From assembly GCF_010730195.1 (NCBI RefSeq), contig NZ_AP022613.1, forward strand, positions 1,674,001 through 1,738,000: a stretch of DNA of 64,000 bases. The letters run 5' to 3'. Positions within the stretch are counted from its first letter, which is position 1. Each line of letters begins with the position of its first letter. Origin of the DNA: Mycobacterium conspicuum (GTDB taxonomy: Bacteria > Actinomycetota > Actinomycetes > Mycobacteriales > Mycobacteriaceae). Positions 38,257 through 47,354 of this stretch are shown one piece after another. The notes below the pieces were generated by a model. It was given only the letters and a program-made list of their open reading frames with translations. It did not search any database and was not told the DNA's origin. The position numbers and the translations under genes are program-made.

Positions 38257-39486
38257 GTGACCCCTCGGCTGACCGCCGCGCAAGCCCGGCGGATAGCCGT
38301 TGCGGCCCAAGGATTTAGCGAGCCGCGGCCCACGGGCACCATCACCCGCGCGAACCTGAAGCGGCTGATCGCGCGAATTCAAGTGCTGCAACTGGATTCG
38401 GTGTCGGTGGCGGTGCGCGCGCACTACGCGCCGGTGTTCAGCCGACTCGGCCCCTACGACCGCGATGTGCTGGACCGCGCCGCCTGGGGCCCGCGCTCGG
38501 CGCGGCTGCTGGCCGAGTACTGGGCGCACGAGGCCGCGCTGATGGCCGTCGACGACTGGCCGCTGATGCGCTGGCGGATGCGCCAGTACACCCACGGCCG
38601 GTGGGGCACCCACATCGTCAAGGCCAATCCCCAGCTCGCCGAGCACATCGTCGCCGCCGTCGCCGAACTCGGACCCAGCACTGCCGGCCAGATCGAGGCG
38701 CATCTGTCGGCCGAGCCGCGCGGGCCGCGCGGCAGCTGGTGGGGCAGCCGCAGCGACACCAAATGGGTGGCCGAGGCGCTGTTCGCCTCCGGGGTGCTGA
38801 CCACCGCCACCCGGGTCGGCTTCGCACGGCACTACGACCTGGTGGAGCGGGTGCTGCCGGCCGACGTGCTGGCCCGCGAGGTCGACGACGACGAGGCGCG
38901 GCGCGAGCTCACGCTGCGCGCGGCGAGCGCCCTGGGCGTGGGCACCGAGGCCGACATCCGCGACTACTTCCGGCTGTCGGCCCAACAGGTCAAGCCGGCC
39001 CTCGCCGAGCTGGTGGCCGGCGGCGAGATCGAGCGGGTCGACGTCGACGGCTGGTCCGCGCCCGCGTATCTGCGGGCCGGCCAGACCGTGCCACGACGCG
39101 ACCGCGGCACCGCGCTGCTGTGCCCGTTCGATCCGCTGATCTTCTTCCGGCCCCGGGTGGAGCGGCTGTTCGGCTTTCACTACCGCATCGAGATCTACAC
39201 GCCGGCGGCCAAGCGCCAGTACGGGTACTACGTGTGGCCGCTGCTGCTGGACGGCCGGCTGGTCGCGCGGGTGGACCTTAAGGCGGACCGGGCCGCCGAC
39301 GCGTTGCGGGTGGTGGGCGCCTTCGGGGAGCCGGACGCGCCCGACACCAAAAGGCCGGCGGTGGCCGCGGCGCTACACGGCGAACTGGAGTCGATGGCGT
39401 CCTGGCTGGGCTTGGGTGCCGTCACGGTGTCCGGCCGCGGCGACCTGGCCGGCGAGCTGCGCGCGGCCGGCAAGCGGGCCAGCTGA
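38257..39486 (+). CDS. YcaQ/AlkX-type winged-helix DNA glycosylase-like protein
   Basis: A 409-residue HTH_42 family protein from GTG 38257. The conserved N-terminal part has IQVLQLDSVSV, which includes a Gln-Leu-Asp that fits the catalytic Q-phi-D of YcaQ/AlkX-type interstrand-crosslink glycosylases. It is followed by RAHYAPVFSRLGPYD and EYWAHEAALM, the family signatures. Winged-helix repeats fill the middle. The C-terminal FDPLIFFRPRVERLFGFHYR is also conserved. The crosslink-repair role is family knowledge and has not been shown for this protein. The stop overlaps the next ATG. Confidence 0.75.
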   Translation: MTPRLTAAQARRIAVAAQGFSEPRPTGTITRANLKRLIARIQVLQLDSVSVAVRAHYAPVFSRLGPYDRDVLDRAAWGPRSARLLAEYWAHEAALMAVDDWPLMRWRMRQYTHGRWGTHIVKANPQLAEHIVAAVAELGPSTAGQIEAHLSAEPRGPRGSWWGSRSDTKWVAEALFASGVLTTATRVGFARHYDLVERVLPADVLAREVDDDEARRELTLRAASALGVGTEADIRDYFRLSAQQVKPALAELVAGGEIERVDVDGWSAPAYLRAGQTVPRRDRGTALLCPFDPLIFFRPRVERLFGFHYRIEIYTPAAKRQYGYYVWPLLLDGRLVARVDLKADRAADALRVVGAFGEPDAPDTKRPAVAAALHGELESMASWLGLGAVTVSGRGDLAGELRAAGKRAS

Positions 39487-40616
39487 TGGTGTCGTCCTCC
39501 ATGCGTGGCGCAGAAATGAGACTGGGCGACCACCTCGATTTCTCGAACGGCAGTACTCTGCGAATGCGAGAGTCGCAGGGGCGTTACCCGATTTACGGCG
39601 CCAACGGTGCCATCGGCTATGCGCCTGAACACAATGCCCGCGGCCCGTTGATCATCGTTGGCCGCGTTGGTTCGTTTTGCGGCAGCGTGCACTTCTGCGA
39701 CTCCGACGTCTGGATTACCGAAAATGCCGTGGCGTGTCACGTCAAAAACCCGGCCGAAACGCGGTTTTGGTATTACGCGCTGCAGGCGTGCGGACTCAAT
39801 CGACACCGTGCTGGGTCGGGGCAGCCGCTGCTTAATCAGAGTATCCTGCGAAGCATCTCGGTCCGCGCCGTCGAACCGGGTGAGCGCCGGCGGATCGGAG
39901 AAATTCTTGGGGCCATCGACGACAAGATAGCCGCCAACCGTCGCGTCGTAGAGGCCGCCGAGCAGTTGATGGTTGCGACGGCCTTGCGCGTCCGCGATCA
40001 CACCGCTTTGTCGAACTTGGCGACAAGGTCGACTGCTTCCCTTGGCCCTCGGGAATTCGACGACACCGTCGCTCTCTACAGCCTGCCGGCCTTCGACCGC
40101 GATGCACAGGTAAATCTTGTTGACGGTCGAACGATCAGAAGTCACAAGTTCGTATTGCCGGAGCCATGCGTATTGTTCTCAAAGCTGAATCCAGGAACAC
40201 CCCGAATTTGGAACATCCCGCGTCTTCCTTCGGCAATGGCGTTGGCGAGTACCGAGTTCGTGGTCCTGCGGCCAATTGGCGTCGACACCTCAGCCCTGTG
40301 GTCAGCGGTACGACAACCTGAAGTCTCGGCGACCCTCCATAAGATGGCCGCGGGCATGACCGGAAGCCGCCAAAGGATCCAGCCTCGTGAACTATTAGAG
40401 GTTACGGTGCCGGACGTGCGCGGCTTGCCTGCTGGGCCAGCGCGGGCACTGTCGAGCCTGGGCGCACTGTGTCAGCGCATTCGAGCCGAGTCCGCGCACT
40501 TGTATGAAGTCCGTGAAGTCGTGCTTCCGTTGCTGATTCGCGGCAAGGTTCGGGTCAGGGCTGACGGCGATCTGCCAAACGAGCGTGAGCTTTACGACAA
40601 GGATGGGCTGCCCTAG
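39486..40616 (+). CDS. hsdS: Type I restriction specificity subunit HsdS (first copy)
   Basis: Up to 376 residues (ATG 39486; ATG 39501 and 39519 are alternatives). Two target-recognition domains are separated by the helical spacer ERRRIGEILGAIDDKIAANR RVVEAAEQ (the KIAANxxxxEAA type). TRD1 contains YPIYGANGAIGYAPEH and IIVGRVGSFCGSVHFCDSD. A second conserved helix ends the protein (VREVVLPLLIRGKVRV). It recognises one bipartite DNA target when joined to HsdM. It corresponds to Rv2761c of M. tuberculosis. It is not adjacent to hsdM, which has its own hsdS at 45736. Confidence 0.88.
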   Translation: MVSSSMRGAEMRLGDHLDFSNGSTLRMRESQGRYPIYGANGAIGYAPEHNARGPLIIVGRVGSFCGSVHFCDSDVWITENAVACHVKNPAETRFWYYALQACGLNRHRAGSGQPLLNQSILRSISVRAVEPGERRRIGEILGAIDDKIAANRRVVEAAEQLMVATALRVRDHTALSNLATRSTASLGPREFDDTVALYSLPAFDRDAQVNLVDGRTIRSHKFVLPEPCVLFSKLNPGTPRIWNIPRLPSAMALASTEFVVLRPIGVDTSALWSAVRQPEVSATLHKMAAGMTGSRQRIQPRELLEVTVPDVRGLPAGPARALSSLGALCQRIRAESAHLYEVREVVLPLLIRGKVRVRADGDLPNERELYDKDGLP

Positions 40617-40627
40617 GCCGCCGTTGC

Positions 40628-42058
40628 CTATGCCACCGCGTTCGGTGCCGAACTTTCGGTCGAACCCGGCTCCGCGTCGGCCCTGGCCTCGGTCAAGGCG
40701 GTCAGTGCGTCGCCGAGCAGCCGCTGGATTCCGGAATTGATAGTGGTGCAAGAATTTTCAATCTTGGTGGCGTTCTTCTGAATTGAGCTGGCGGTCTTCT
40801 TCACGTCGTCAAGCTTCTCTAGCTGTGCGATCGCTTCGGCGATTTTTTCTTCAGCCGTGGCGATCTGGTGTGCGCCCTTGCGGGTGGCCGCCGCGATCGC
40901 GGCCGTCCGTAGCAGCATCACGGCAGTGCGCACCAGTTCTGGGTCATCAGAACCGGGATCGAATGCCAGCAAGATGCGTCGCGCGCCGAGCACCCGGATG
41001 GACTTGCCGCCGTTCTGCTCGGTGGTTCGCACGAGACCGAGTGCTGCCCCGGCAACGCGGTTGCGCTCGGCCTCGTCGAAGTACTCGGCCCACCCCGGAC
41101 GCGTCGAGTCGGTCATTTCGATCACGATGCGGGCGGAGTCGCCGTCAATGTGCAACACGCCGTCGCCCTTCTTCGACCGTGGCACCGCGCCGACGATAGA
41201 CCGGGTGTCGGTGTATTCGTCGCCGAGCCCAACGGCAATCTCGGAAAGCACGGCATTGATCTGGTTCTCGAAGGTGTCGCCCTTGATCGGGGTCACTTTG
41301 GCGAGAGTGGCCTTGGCTTCCTGAACCTTCAACGCTGTCATCAGTTCGTCCACCTTTTTGACCACGTCGGCGTGGTTCTTGTCGATCTGCTCGGTCAGCT
41401 GCTGTTGGCGCGCACCGAGGTCGGCGGCATGTTTTGCCATCGGGGACGTCGGATCACTGGGGTCGAACTGCTTGACCGCCTTGGCCAGCAGATCGCTGGT
41501 GCTGGCCTTCACCTTGGCGTCCAGGTCGGTGCCGAACTTGTCGAGCACAGGCTGCAGGCGCTCCAGAAGCTCCGGATTTTCGCCGCCGAAGATACGACGC
41601 ACCTCCGCGTTGAGGTCCCGTTTGGCCGCCGCGACCGATTCGGTGAACTCTTTGCGGCTGGCGGCGTCGGCTTCGGTGATCGCCTTCTTTGCGTCGGCGG
41701 CGGCTTTCCCTACGGCTTCGGATGCCGACTTGACCGCGCGCTCGGTTGCCTCGGCGGCCTTGCTAGTCGAGTCCGCCGCTTTCTCGCCGACGTCCTTGAG
41801 CATCTGCTCCAGTAGGCGCGACTCCTGGGCCTGGCCGGTGGCGGACAGGGCGTGCGCGCCGATCTTGATGGCCTCGACGGCGAATGCCGAGAGGTCGGCG
41901 GCCGTCAAGGTGTCGGGGTCGTCGACCACTGGTCCGCGCTCGCCGCCGGTCCAGCGCTGCGCCTCGCGGACAACGTCCTTGTCCTGCACGGTGAGTCGGT
42001 CGATTTCGATGGCGGTCAGGGCGTCGTCGAAGTGGGCATGGGGGTTGTCGTATCGCAT
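40628..42058 (-). CDS. Large coiled-coil protein with RmuC/DUF2130-like nuclease-fold region
   Basis: A 476-residue protein from ATG 42058. Residues ~1-110 are helical. Residues ~110-260 form a long Ala/Lys/Glu coiled coil. Residues ~260-370 contain KGDTFENQINAVLSEIAVGL, KKGDGVLHI, ARIVIEMTD and EAERNRVAGAALG. These are laid out like the PD-(D/E)xK core of RmuC/DUF2130 proteins, whose usual E-x-K is here E-M-T, so catalysis may be lost. The C-terminal 100 residues are again coiled coil. It is antisense to the hsd genes and divergent from the HTH protein across the palindrome at 42150. It may guard or regulate the restriction system (inference). Confidence 0.6.
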   Translation of the reverse strand: MRYDNPHAHFDDALTAIEIDRLTVQDKDVVREAQRWTGGERGPVVDDPDTLTAADLSAFAVEAIKIGAHALSATGQAQESRLLEQMLKDVGEKAADSTSKAAEATERAVKSASEAVGKAAADAKKAITEADAASRKEFTESVAAAKRDLNAEVRRIFGGENPELLERLQPVLDKFGTDLDAKVKASTSDLLAKAVKQFDPSDPTSPMAKHAADLGARQQQLTEQIDKNHADVVKKVDELMTALKVQEAKATLAKVTPIKGDTFENQINAVLSEIAVGLGDEYTDTRSIVGAVPRSKKGDGVLHIDGDSARIVIEMTDSTRPGWAEYFDEAERNRVAGAALGLVRTTEQNGGKSIRVLGARRILLAFDPGSDDPELVRTAVMLLRTAAIAAATRKGAHQIATAEEKIAEAIAQLEKLDDVKKTASSIQKNATKIENSCTTINSGIQRLLGDALTALTEARADAEPGSTESSAPNAVA

Positions 42059-42149
42059 GGATTTCTCCGGAGAGTCGTGCTGCCGCGGGATGCGGAAGCG
42101 GTGCTTTCGAAGAATCCGCCATCTTGTCCGACATGACAATATGTAGTAA

Positions 42150-42190
42150 TGATAAGTGCACTTATCAGTGTCCTCCATTGCGGATAAGTG
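42150..42190. promoter_or_regulatory. 18-bp perfect palindrome plus extra half-site in hsd divergent region
   Basis: TGATAAGTGCACTTATCA (42150-42167) is perfectly self-complementary. A further GATAAGTG half-site occurs at 42183-42190. Both lie in the 173-bp gap between the coiled-coil gene (start 42058) and the HTH/methyltransferase-like gene (start 42232). This is a strong operator candidate for the HTH domain of the protein at 42232, giving autoregulation of the hsdM-hsdS operon. Confidence 0.75.
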
Positions 42191-42231
42191 CTGCGAGGTT
42201 TAGCGTGAGGCGGGAGCTGAGAGGAAAACCC

Positions 42232-44103
42232 ATGACGACGCTGACGCTGCAAGACGTCGCTGACCTTGCCAAGGTACAGCGGCCCGTCGTCAGCATGTGG
42301 CGAAAACGGCCAATGGTGCGCGGCGTGTCGATCCCTTTCCCTGATCCGGTGGACACGGTCGACGGGGTTGCGCGCTTCTCCCGCGACGAGGTGGTGGCAT
42401 GGCTGGCCCGTACCGGCCGGGGCAACAACCCCGAACACGACTATGACGCCCCCGCGGTTTCGCCTCCCGACGATGCCACACGGGAGGATGTGGTGACGCT
42501 GCTGTGCTGGCATGTCCTTACCGGCGAAGACCTCACCGGCAGGTCGCACGCAGATTTGATGCGGCTCGCTGATCAGTTTGATCCCGAGAACACCGTGCTG
42601 GCCGACGAGATCCGTGCGTTGCGGGTGTCCCGCGCAGTACTCGGTTACGTCGACGATCTGGTGGAAGCGTCGCGTGGGCCGTCGGACGCGTTGCAACGTG
42701 TCGAGGCCGGTCGTCTCAAACGTCGGGAGGAATTGCGGGAACTCACCGACGACGCGGTAAAACTGTTGCGCTGCATGGTCGAAGCCGCGGCAGTCTATCT
42801 CGAACAGGATCGGGTGCTGTTGCGCGCCGAGGGTTCCACTGTGGCCCTCGACGTGGCCGAGGCCTGCGAGCTCGATGTCGTGTCGAACGATCGGGCGCTC
42901 CGGCGCCGCGCGGTCATCCGCGGCATCCATGTCCGAGAAAGCGCTGTGTCCGCAAGCGTTTCAGCCCTGTCCCTGGTCGGTCTAGATATCGCGGATACTC
43001 TCGACGGTGTCGATGATGCCGTCCTCGACCTGCCGCCAGGGGACGTGGCGATTCTTATCGGGTCCGCTGCTGCGCTCTCCGATGAGCTTGCCGGACCGAT
43101 GCAGAATCGTCGCGCGGAGGCGCTTCGCGTAGGCAATCTTGTTGCTGCGGTCCGGCTTCCGCGGGGGTTATGGCGTGAGGCGCACCGGCAAAACCTGGCA
43201 GTTTGGGTGTGCGCAGGCGGTGCGCAGGCGCAGCACCCCTGGGTCGCCGATCTCGGGGCCGTCGAGCACATCGAATTGACTGACGTCGCGGCCGATGTCG
43301 CCGGCGCGTTGGCCCAGACGGAGGATCGCGCATTCCGCTATGCGCGGCGCACCCAGTTGTCGACCGTGCTCGCCGGCGCTGCCGTCGTGCCCAGAGGAGT
43401 ACGGGCAGTACGGCTACGCGGGCATGACGAAGCAGAACATGTTGAGCGCGTGCACCGGGCGACGTTGGTGACGACGACACCGCTGCCGACACTTGACGTC
43501 CTGGTTTCCAAGTCTCCGGGACGGATGCACCTTGCCCACCGCTCCCTGGCGGAGTTGCAATCCGGCAAGCGACTCACGATGAAGCGGGGGCGGCGCATAG
43601 ACGTCAGTGACGGATCGCCACAGGGAACGGTGCGGGTGCTGCCCGAGGAAGTGGTGGGGCGACTGGCTTTGGATCCGATTGACGCCGAGGCAAAGTACCC
43701 GCGGGCGGTGCGCACCGAGCCCGGGGACGTGATCTTCCTCGAGAAGCCGCGGCCACGGGCCTCGGTGGACCGAATCGGCGGAGCGATGGTGGCATGCCCG
43801 GCCAGGATTCTGAGGCTCGATGAGTCGGCCGAGGTCGGTCCGCTGGTGCTTGCCACCCTTATCAACGAAACCGCCTTCGCCGGAAGCGAATGGCAGACCT
43901 GGACGGTTCCGGTGCTGCCGCGCGCCGAAGCAGAGCGCCTCGAGGCCGCGCTGGCGCGGGCCGACGAATACGAACAGCAAGCGAGCCGTCGCGTAGAGGC
44001 TGCCCGCGAATTGAAAACCTCGTTGATCAATGGGGTCGCCGCCGGCGCCCTGACCCTCGATGTGGAACACACTGTGCCCGGGATGACCGGGCCCACAAAA
44101 TAG
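42232..44103 (+). CDS. HTH protein with degenerate N6-methyltransferase-like domain
   Basis: A 623-residue protein from ATG 42232 (GAGAGGAAAACCC before it). N-terminal helix-turn-helix: LQDVADLAKVQRPVVSMWRK. The central part is laid out like a type I MTase. However, the SAM-motif position reads ALDVAEACELDVV instead of DPCCGSGG, and the NPPF position reads VLDLPPGDV. GNLVAAVRLPRGLWREAHRQ still matches the ..LPxxxF.. helix. The C-terminal half resembles a target-recognition domain with helical tail (AEAERLEAALARADEYEQQA). Methylation is unlikely. A regulator or dummy subunit of the hsd system is proposed. It lies 14 bp before hsdM. Confidence 0.65.
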   Translation: MTTLTLQDVADLAKVQRPVVSMWRKRPMVRGVSIPFPDPVDTVDGVARFSRDEVVAWLARTGRGNNPEHDYDAPAVSPPDDATREDVVTLLCWHVLTGEDLTGRSHADLMRLADQFDPENTVLADEIRALRVSRAVLGYVDDLVEASRGPSDALQRVEAGRLKRREELRELTDDAVKLLRCMVEAAAVYLEQDRVLLRAEGSTVALDVAEACELDVVSNDRALRRRAVIRGIHVRESAVSASVSALSLVGLDIADTLDGVDDAVLDLPPGDVAILIGSAAALSDELAGPMQNRRAEALRVGNLVAAVRLPRGLWREAHRQNLAVWVCAGGAQAQHPWVADLGAVEHIELTDVAADVAGALAQTEDRAFRYARRTQLSTVLAGAAVVPRGVRAVRLRGHDEAEHVERVHRATLVTTTPLPTLDVLVSKSPGRMHLAHRSLAELQSGKRLTMKRGRRIDVSDGSPQGTVRVLPEEVVGRLALDPIDAEAKYPRAVRTEPGDVIFLEKPRPRASVDRIGGAMVACPARILRLDESAEVGPLVLATLINETAFAGSEWQTWTVPVLPRAEAERLEAALARADEYEQQASRRVEAARELKTSLINGVAAGALTLDVEHTVPGMTGPTK

Positions 44104-44117
44104 AAAGGACGCACGCG

Positions 44118-45743
44118 ATGCCGCCCCGGAGAAAGCAGGAGCCGCAGGCCCCGTCGACCATGAAGGAGCTCAAGGACACGCTCTGGAAGGCCGCGGACAA
44201 GCTGCGCGGGTCGTTGTCGGCCAGCCAATACAAGGACGTGATCCTGGGTTTGGTGTTCCTCAAATACGTCTCGGACGCCTTCGACGAGCGCCGTGAGGCG
44301 ATTCGCGCCGAGCTGACGGCCGACGGCATGGACGACGATCAGATCGAGGAACTGATCGACGATCCCGAGGAGTACCACGGCTACAACGTGTTCGTGGTTC
44401 CGCCGACCGCGCGGTGGAAGTTCTTGGCGGAGAACGCCAAAGGAAAGCCCGCCGTTGAAGGTGAGCCCGGCAAGAACATCGGGCAGCTCATCGACGAGGC
44501 GATGGATGCGGTCATGAAGGCCAACCCGACGCTGGGCGGCACGCTGCCGCGGCTTTACAACCGCGACAACATCGACCAACGACGACTCGGCGAGCTGATC
44601 GACCTATTCAACAGCGCGCGGTTCAGCCGTCAGGGTGAGCACAAGGCGCGCGATCTGATGGGCGAGGTCTACGAATACTTCCTCGGCAATTTCGCCCGCG
44701 CGGAAGGCAAGCGGGGCGGCGAGTTCTTCACGCCGCCCAGCGTGGTCAAGGTGATCGTCGAGGTGCTGGAGCCTTCCAAGGGTCGGGTGTATGACCCGTG
44801 CTGCGGGTCGGGCGGCATGTTCGTGCAAACCGAAAAGTTCATCGCCGACCACCACGGCGACGCGAAAGACATTGCCATCTATGGCCAGGAGAGCATCGAG
44901 GAAACCTGGCGGATGGCCAAGATGAACCTGGCCATCCATGGCATCGATCACAGTGGGCTGAGCAGCCGCTGGGGGGACACGTTCGCACGCGATCAGCATG
45001 CCGACGTCCAGATGGACTACGTGATGGCCAATCCGCCCTTCAACATCAAGGACTGGGCGCGCAACGAGGAAGACCCGCGATGGCGGTTCGGCGTGCCGCC
45101 GGCCAACAACGCGAACTACGCCTGGATTCAGCACATCCTGTCCAAGCTCAAGCCGGGCGGCAAAGCCGGGGTGGTGATGGCCAACGGCTCGATGTCGTCG
45201 AATTCCAACGGGGAGGGCGACATTCGTGCACAGATCGTGGAGGCCGATCTCGTTTCTTGCATGGTCGCGCTGCCGACCCAGCTATTCCGCAGTACCGGGA
45301 TTCCGGTGTGCCTTTGGTTCTTTGCCAAGGACAAGACCGCAGGCAAGCAGGGAGCGGTCGATCGGTCGGGTCGGGTGCTGTTCATCGATGCCCGCGAGCT
45401 GGGTTACATGGTGGACCGGGCCGAGCGGGCGCTGAGCAACGACGACATCGTGAGGATCGGTGACACCTACCACGCCTGGCGGGGGTCTGCGTCAGCGGCT
45501 GCGAAAGGTATTAATTACGAGGATGTTCCGGGGTTCTGCCGATCGGTGACGCTGGCGGAGATCAAGGCGGCGGATTACGCGCTGACGCCGGGGCGATATG
45601 TCGGGGCGGCCGAGGTTGAAGACGACGGAGAGCCGATCGACGAGAAGATCGCGCGGCTGAAGACGGAACTGCTTGCCGCGTTTGATGAGTCGGCAAGGTT
45701 GGAGAAGGTGGTTCGGGATCAGTTGGAGCGGATCGGTGGGTGA
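44118..45743 (+). CDS. hsdM: Type I restriction-modification methyltransferase HsdM
   Basis: A 541-residue N6-adenine methyltransferase (M. tuberculosis Rv2756c has 540). N-terminal HsdM_N helices (TLWKAADKLRGSLSASQYKD), SAM-binding DPCCGSGGMF near residue 225, catalytic NPPF in YVMANPPFNIKDW near 310, and MVALPTQLFRSTGIPVCLWF follow in order. It modifies the host DNA at sites chosen by HsdS and joins HsdR for restriction. Start ATG 44118 behind GAAAGGA. Its stop overlaps the hsdS start at 45736. Confidence 0.96.
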   Translation: MPPRRKQEPQAPSTMKELKDTLWKAADKLRGSLSASQYKDVILGLVFLKYVSDAFDERREAIRAELTADGMDDDQIEELIDDPEEYHGYNVFVVPPTARWKFLAENAKGKPAVEGEPGKNIGQLIDEAMDAVMKANPTLGGTLPRLYNRDNIDQRRLGELIDLFNSARFSRQGEHKARDLMGEVYEYFLGNFARAEGKRGGEFFTPPSVVKVIVEVLEPSKGRVYDPCCGSGGMFVQTEKFIADHHGDAKDIAIYGQESIEETWRMAKMNLAIHGIDHSGLSSRWGDTFARDQHADVQMDYVMANPPFNIKDWARNEEDPRWRFGVPPANNANYAWIQHILSKLKPGGKAGVVMANGSMSSNSNGEGDIRAQIVEADLVSCMVALPTQLFRSTGIPVCLWFFAKDKTAGKQGAVDRSGRVLFIDARELGYMVDRAERALSNDDIVRIGDTYHAWRGSASAAAKGINYEDVPGFCRSVTLAEIKAADYALTPGRYVGAAEVEDDGEPIDEKIARLKTELLAAFDESARLEKVVRDQLERIGG

Positions 45744-46962
45744 CCGTAGGCGCCGTCTAGCTGATCTTTTGAGCGAGACCAAGGACGGTGACTGGGGTGT
45801 AGACATGCCTGAAGAGGGGCATACGCGCCACTACGTCATCCGTGGCGCGGATTTCCCATCGGTCCGCCTGGGCAAGCTCCAATCGATCCCATCCCGGTTT
45901 TTGCCTGACAAAACGGTTTGGAGACGGGTGCTGCAGGCGAATGACATCCTTCTTGAGACTGCCGGTGGAACCCGCGATAGACCGACTGGACGATCGCTGT
46001 TAATAAAGTCCGAGACCTTGAACGGATTGGATGCACCTGTCATCGGCGCCAGTTTCACCCGGTTCTTGCGGGCTGACGGCGCACTGGTACATCCGCGATA
46101 CCTTTACTGGTATCTCCAGTATTTGTACTCGATTGGTCGGATGTACGAATACCAAGTCCAGCACACGGGCATTGCCAGGTTCCAGTACACGGTATTCGCG
46201 AATGCTGAGGAAATTCCCACGCCGTCGCCGGAGCAACAGCGAGCGATCGCAGATGTTCTCGGCGCCCTCGATGACAAGATTGCCGCGAACGAGCGAATGG
46301 CTGAAGCCGCACGACAATTGGCTTTGGCACGATTCGTCGGCAGCCTAAACAATGGGACCACGATTTCGGTGTCAGCAGCAGCTTCAATGTTGATTCGCGG
46401 CGTGACCCCTAACTACGTCGAGGGGCCAGGTATGACGGTCTTAAACCAAAAATGTGTGCGGAATCAGCGCGTGTCGTTAGAACAAGCGCGTTTGATGGCA
46501 CCGTTGTCGAACCGTCTCGATCGCATACTGCAAAAGAATGATGTCTTGGTGAACTCGACGGGGGTGGGGACGCTGGGCAGGGCCGCGCGGTGGACTCGAG
46601 AGTCTGAGGCAACGGTGGATTCACACATCACGATCGTTCGGTTCAATGAGGCGGTTGCAGACCCAGTGTGCGCCGGGTTCGCACTCCTTCGGCTGGAGAA
46701 TGAGATTGAGGCGCTCGCGGAGGGGAGCACTGGACAAACGGAGCTTCGAAGAGAGTTGCTTGGCAGCTTGATTCTCGAAGTTCCGACCTGGTCTGAACAA
46801 GTTCGCCTCGGCCGAGAACTTGACGAGTTGGACGCCGTGGAACGCTCGAAACTCGAGGAGTCCAAAAAACTCGCCCGTACCCGCGACGAGCTCCTCCCGC
46901 TGCTGATGTCTGGCAAGCTCCGCGTGAAGGACGCAGAAGCTGTCGCGTCGGGGGTGTTGTGA
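45736..46962 (+). CDS. hsdS: Type I restriction specificity subunit HsdS (second copy)
   Basis: About 408 residues from GTG 45736, overlapping the hsdM stop by 8 bases. TRD1 includes HYVIRGADFPSVRLG and LLETAGGTRDRP. The spacer helix QRAIADVLGALDDKIAANER is followed by MAEAARQLAL. TRD2 contains NQKCVRNQRVSLEQARLMAP and VLVNSTGVGTLGRAARW. The terminal repeat helix ends in RDELLPLLMSGKLRVKDAEA. This is a complete two-TRD subunit. Only the spacer helices resemble those of the copy at 39486. The TRDs differ, so the two would direct different sequences. Confidence 0.92.
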   Translation: MGDRRRRLADLLSETKDGDWGVDMPEEGHTRHYVIRGADFPSVRLGKLQSIPSRFLPDKTVWRRVLQANDILLETAGGTRDRPTGRSLLIKSETLNGLDAPVIGASFTRFLRADGALVHPRYLYWYLQYLYSIGRMYEYQVQHTGIARFQYTVFANAEEIPTPSPEQQRAIADVLGALDDKIAANERMAEAARQLALARFVGSLNNGTTISVSAAASMLIRGVTPNYVEGPGMTVLNQKCVRNQRVSLEQARLMAPLSNRLDRILQKNDVLVNSTGVGTLGRAARWTRESEATVDSHITIVRFNEAVADPVCAGFALLRLENEIEALAEGSTGQTELRRELLGSLILEVPTWSEQVRLGRELDELDAVERSKLEESKKLARTRDELLPLLMSGKLRVKDAEAVASGVL

Positions 46963-47354
46963 TGGACCCCCGCCTGACACGGGCAGATTGCGGCGAACAC
47001 GGTCAGCGTCGAATCGGGCTCGATCGTGTCGTAGATACCCGCGTAGACGGTCTCGGACATAGTGGCAGAATCTCGCGCAGCGTCCGTCTGGATAGGTTGT
47101 TGCCGGGCAAACCCAAATACCGGCGGACGTTGGCCGCGGCCGGGTCAGGCATCGCAATTGTGCAACGCAGCGTTGCACAATTGCCATTGTGCCCACAAAC
47201 GGTGGTGTGGCACGGCACTTTCGAGCCCCTGGGGCATGCTTATGTTCGCGTCGACAAACAACGGGCACGACCGGCTACAAAATTCTGCACGGTGCCGTTA
47301 CATGGCCGAGGCATTCAGCGCGCGCCGGTCACCGACAACGCGAACCATAGCGAC
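46963..47354. other. Gap with DUF1016 remnant
   Basis: No intact gene between hsdS and the toxin gene. Around 47100-47190 the plus strand reads KPKYRRTLAAAGSGIAIVQR followed by SVAQLP. This matches the core of the DUF1016 (YhcG-type PDDEXK-linked) N-terminal domain, usually NLKYMRxFAAAW...IVQRxVAQLPW. Flanks are not recognisable. Long ORFs here on either strand are low-complexity shadows. Confidence 0.5.

Noticed and set aside
39486..46962. Invertible hsdS phase-variation system
   Set aside because: The two hsdS genes are in the same orientation, share only the conserved spacer helices at protein level, have no long DNA identity, and there is no nearby invertase.
47154..47184. Perfect 14-bp inverted repeat GCAATTGTGCAACG / CGTTGCACAATTGC, with a similar one at 48845-48875, flanking the toxin-antitoxin operon
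   Set aside because: At first sight a pair of element ends or TA operators. Both coincide with the DUF1016 codons for AIVQ-xxx-VAQL/LAQL, whose codons happen to be self-complementary, so coding remnants explain them better.
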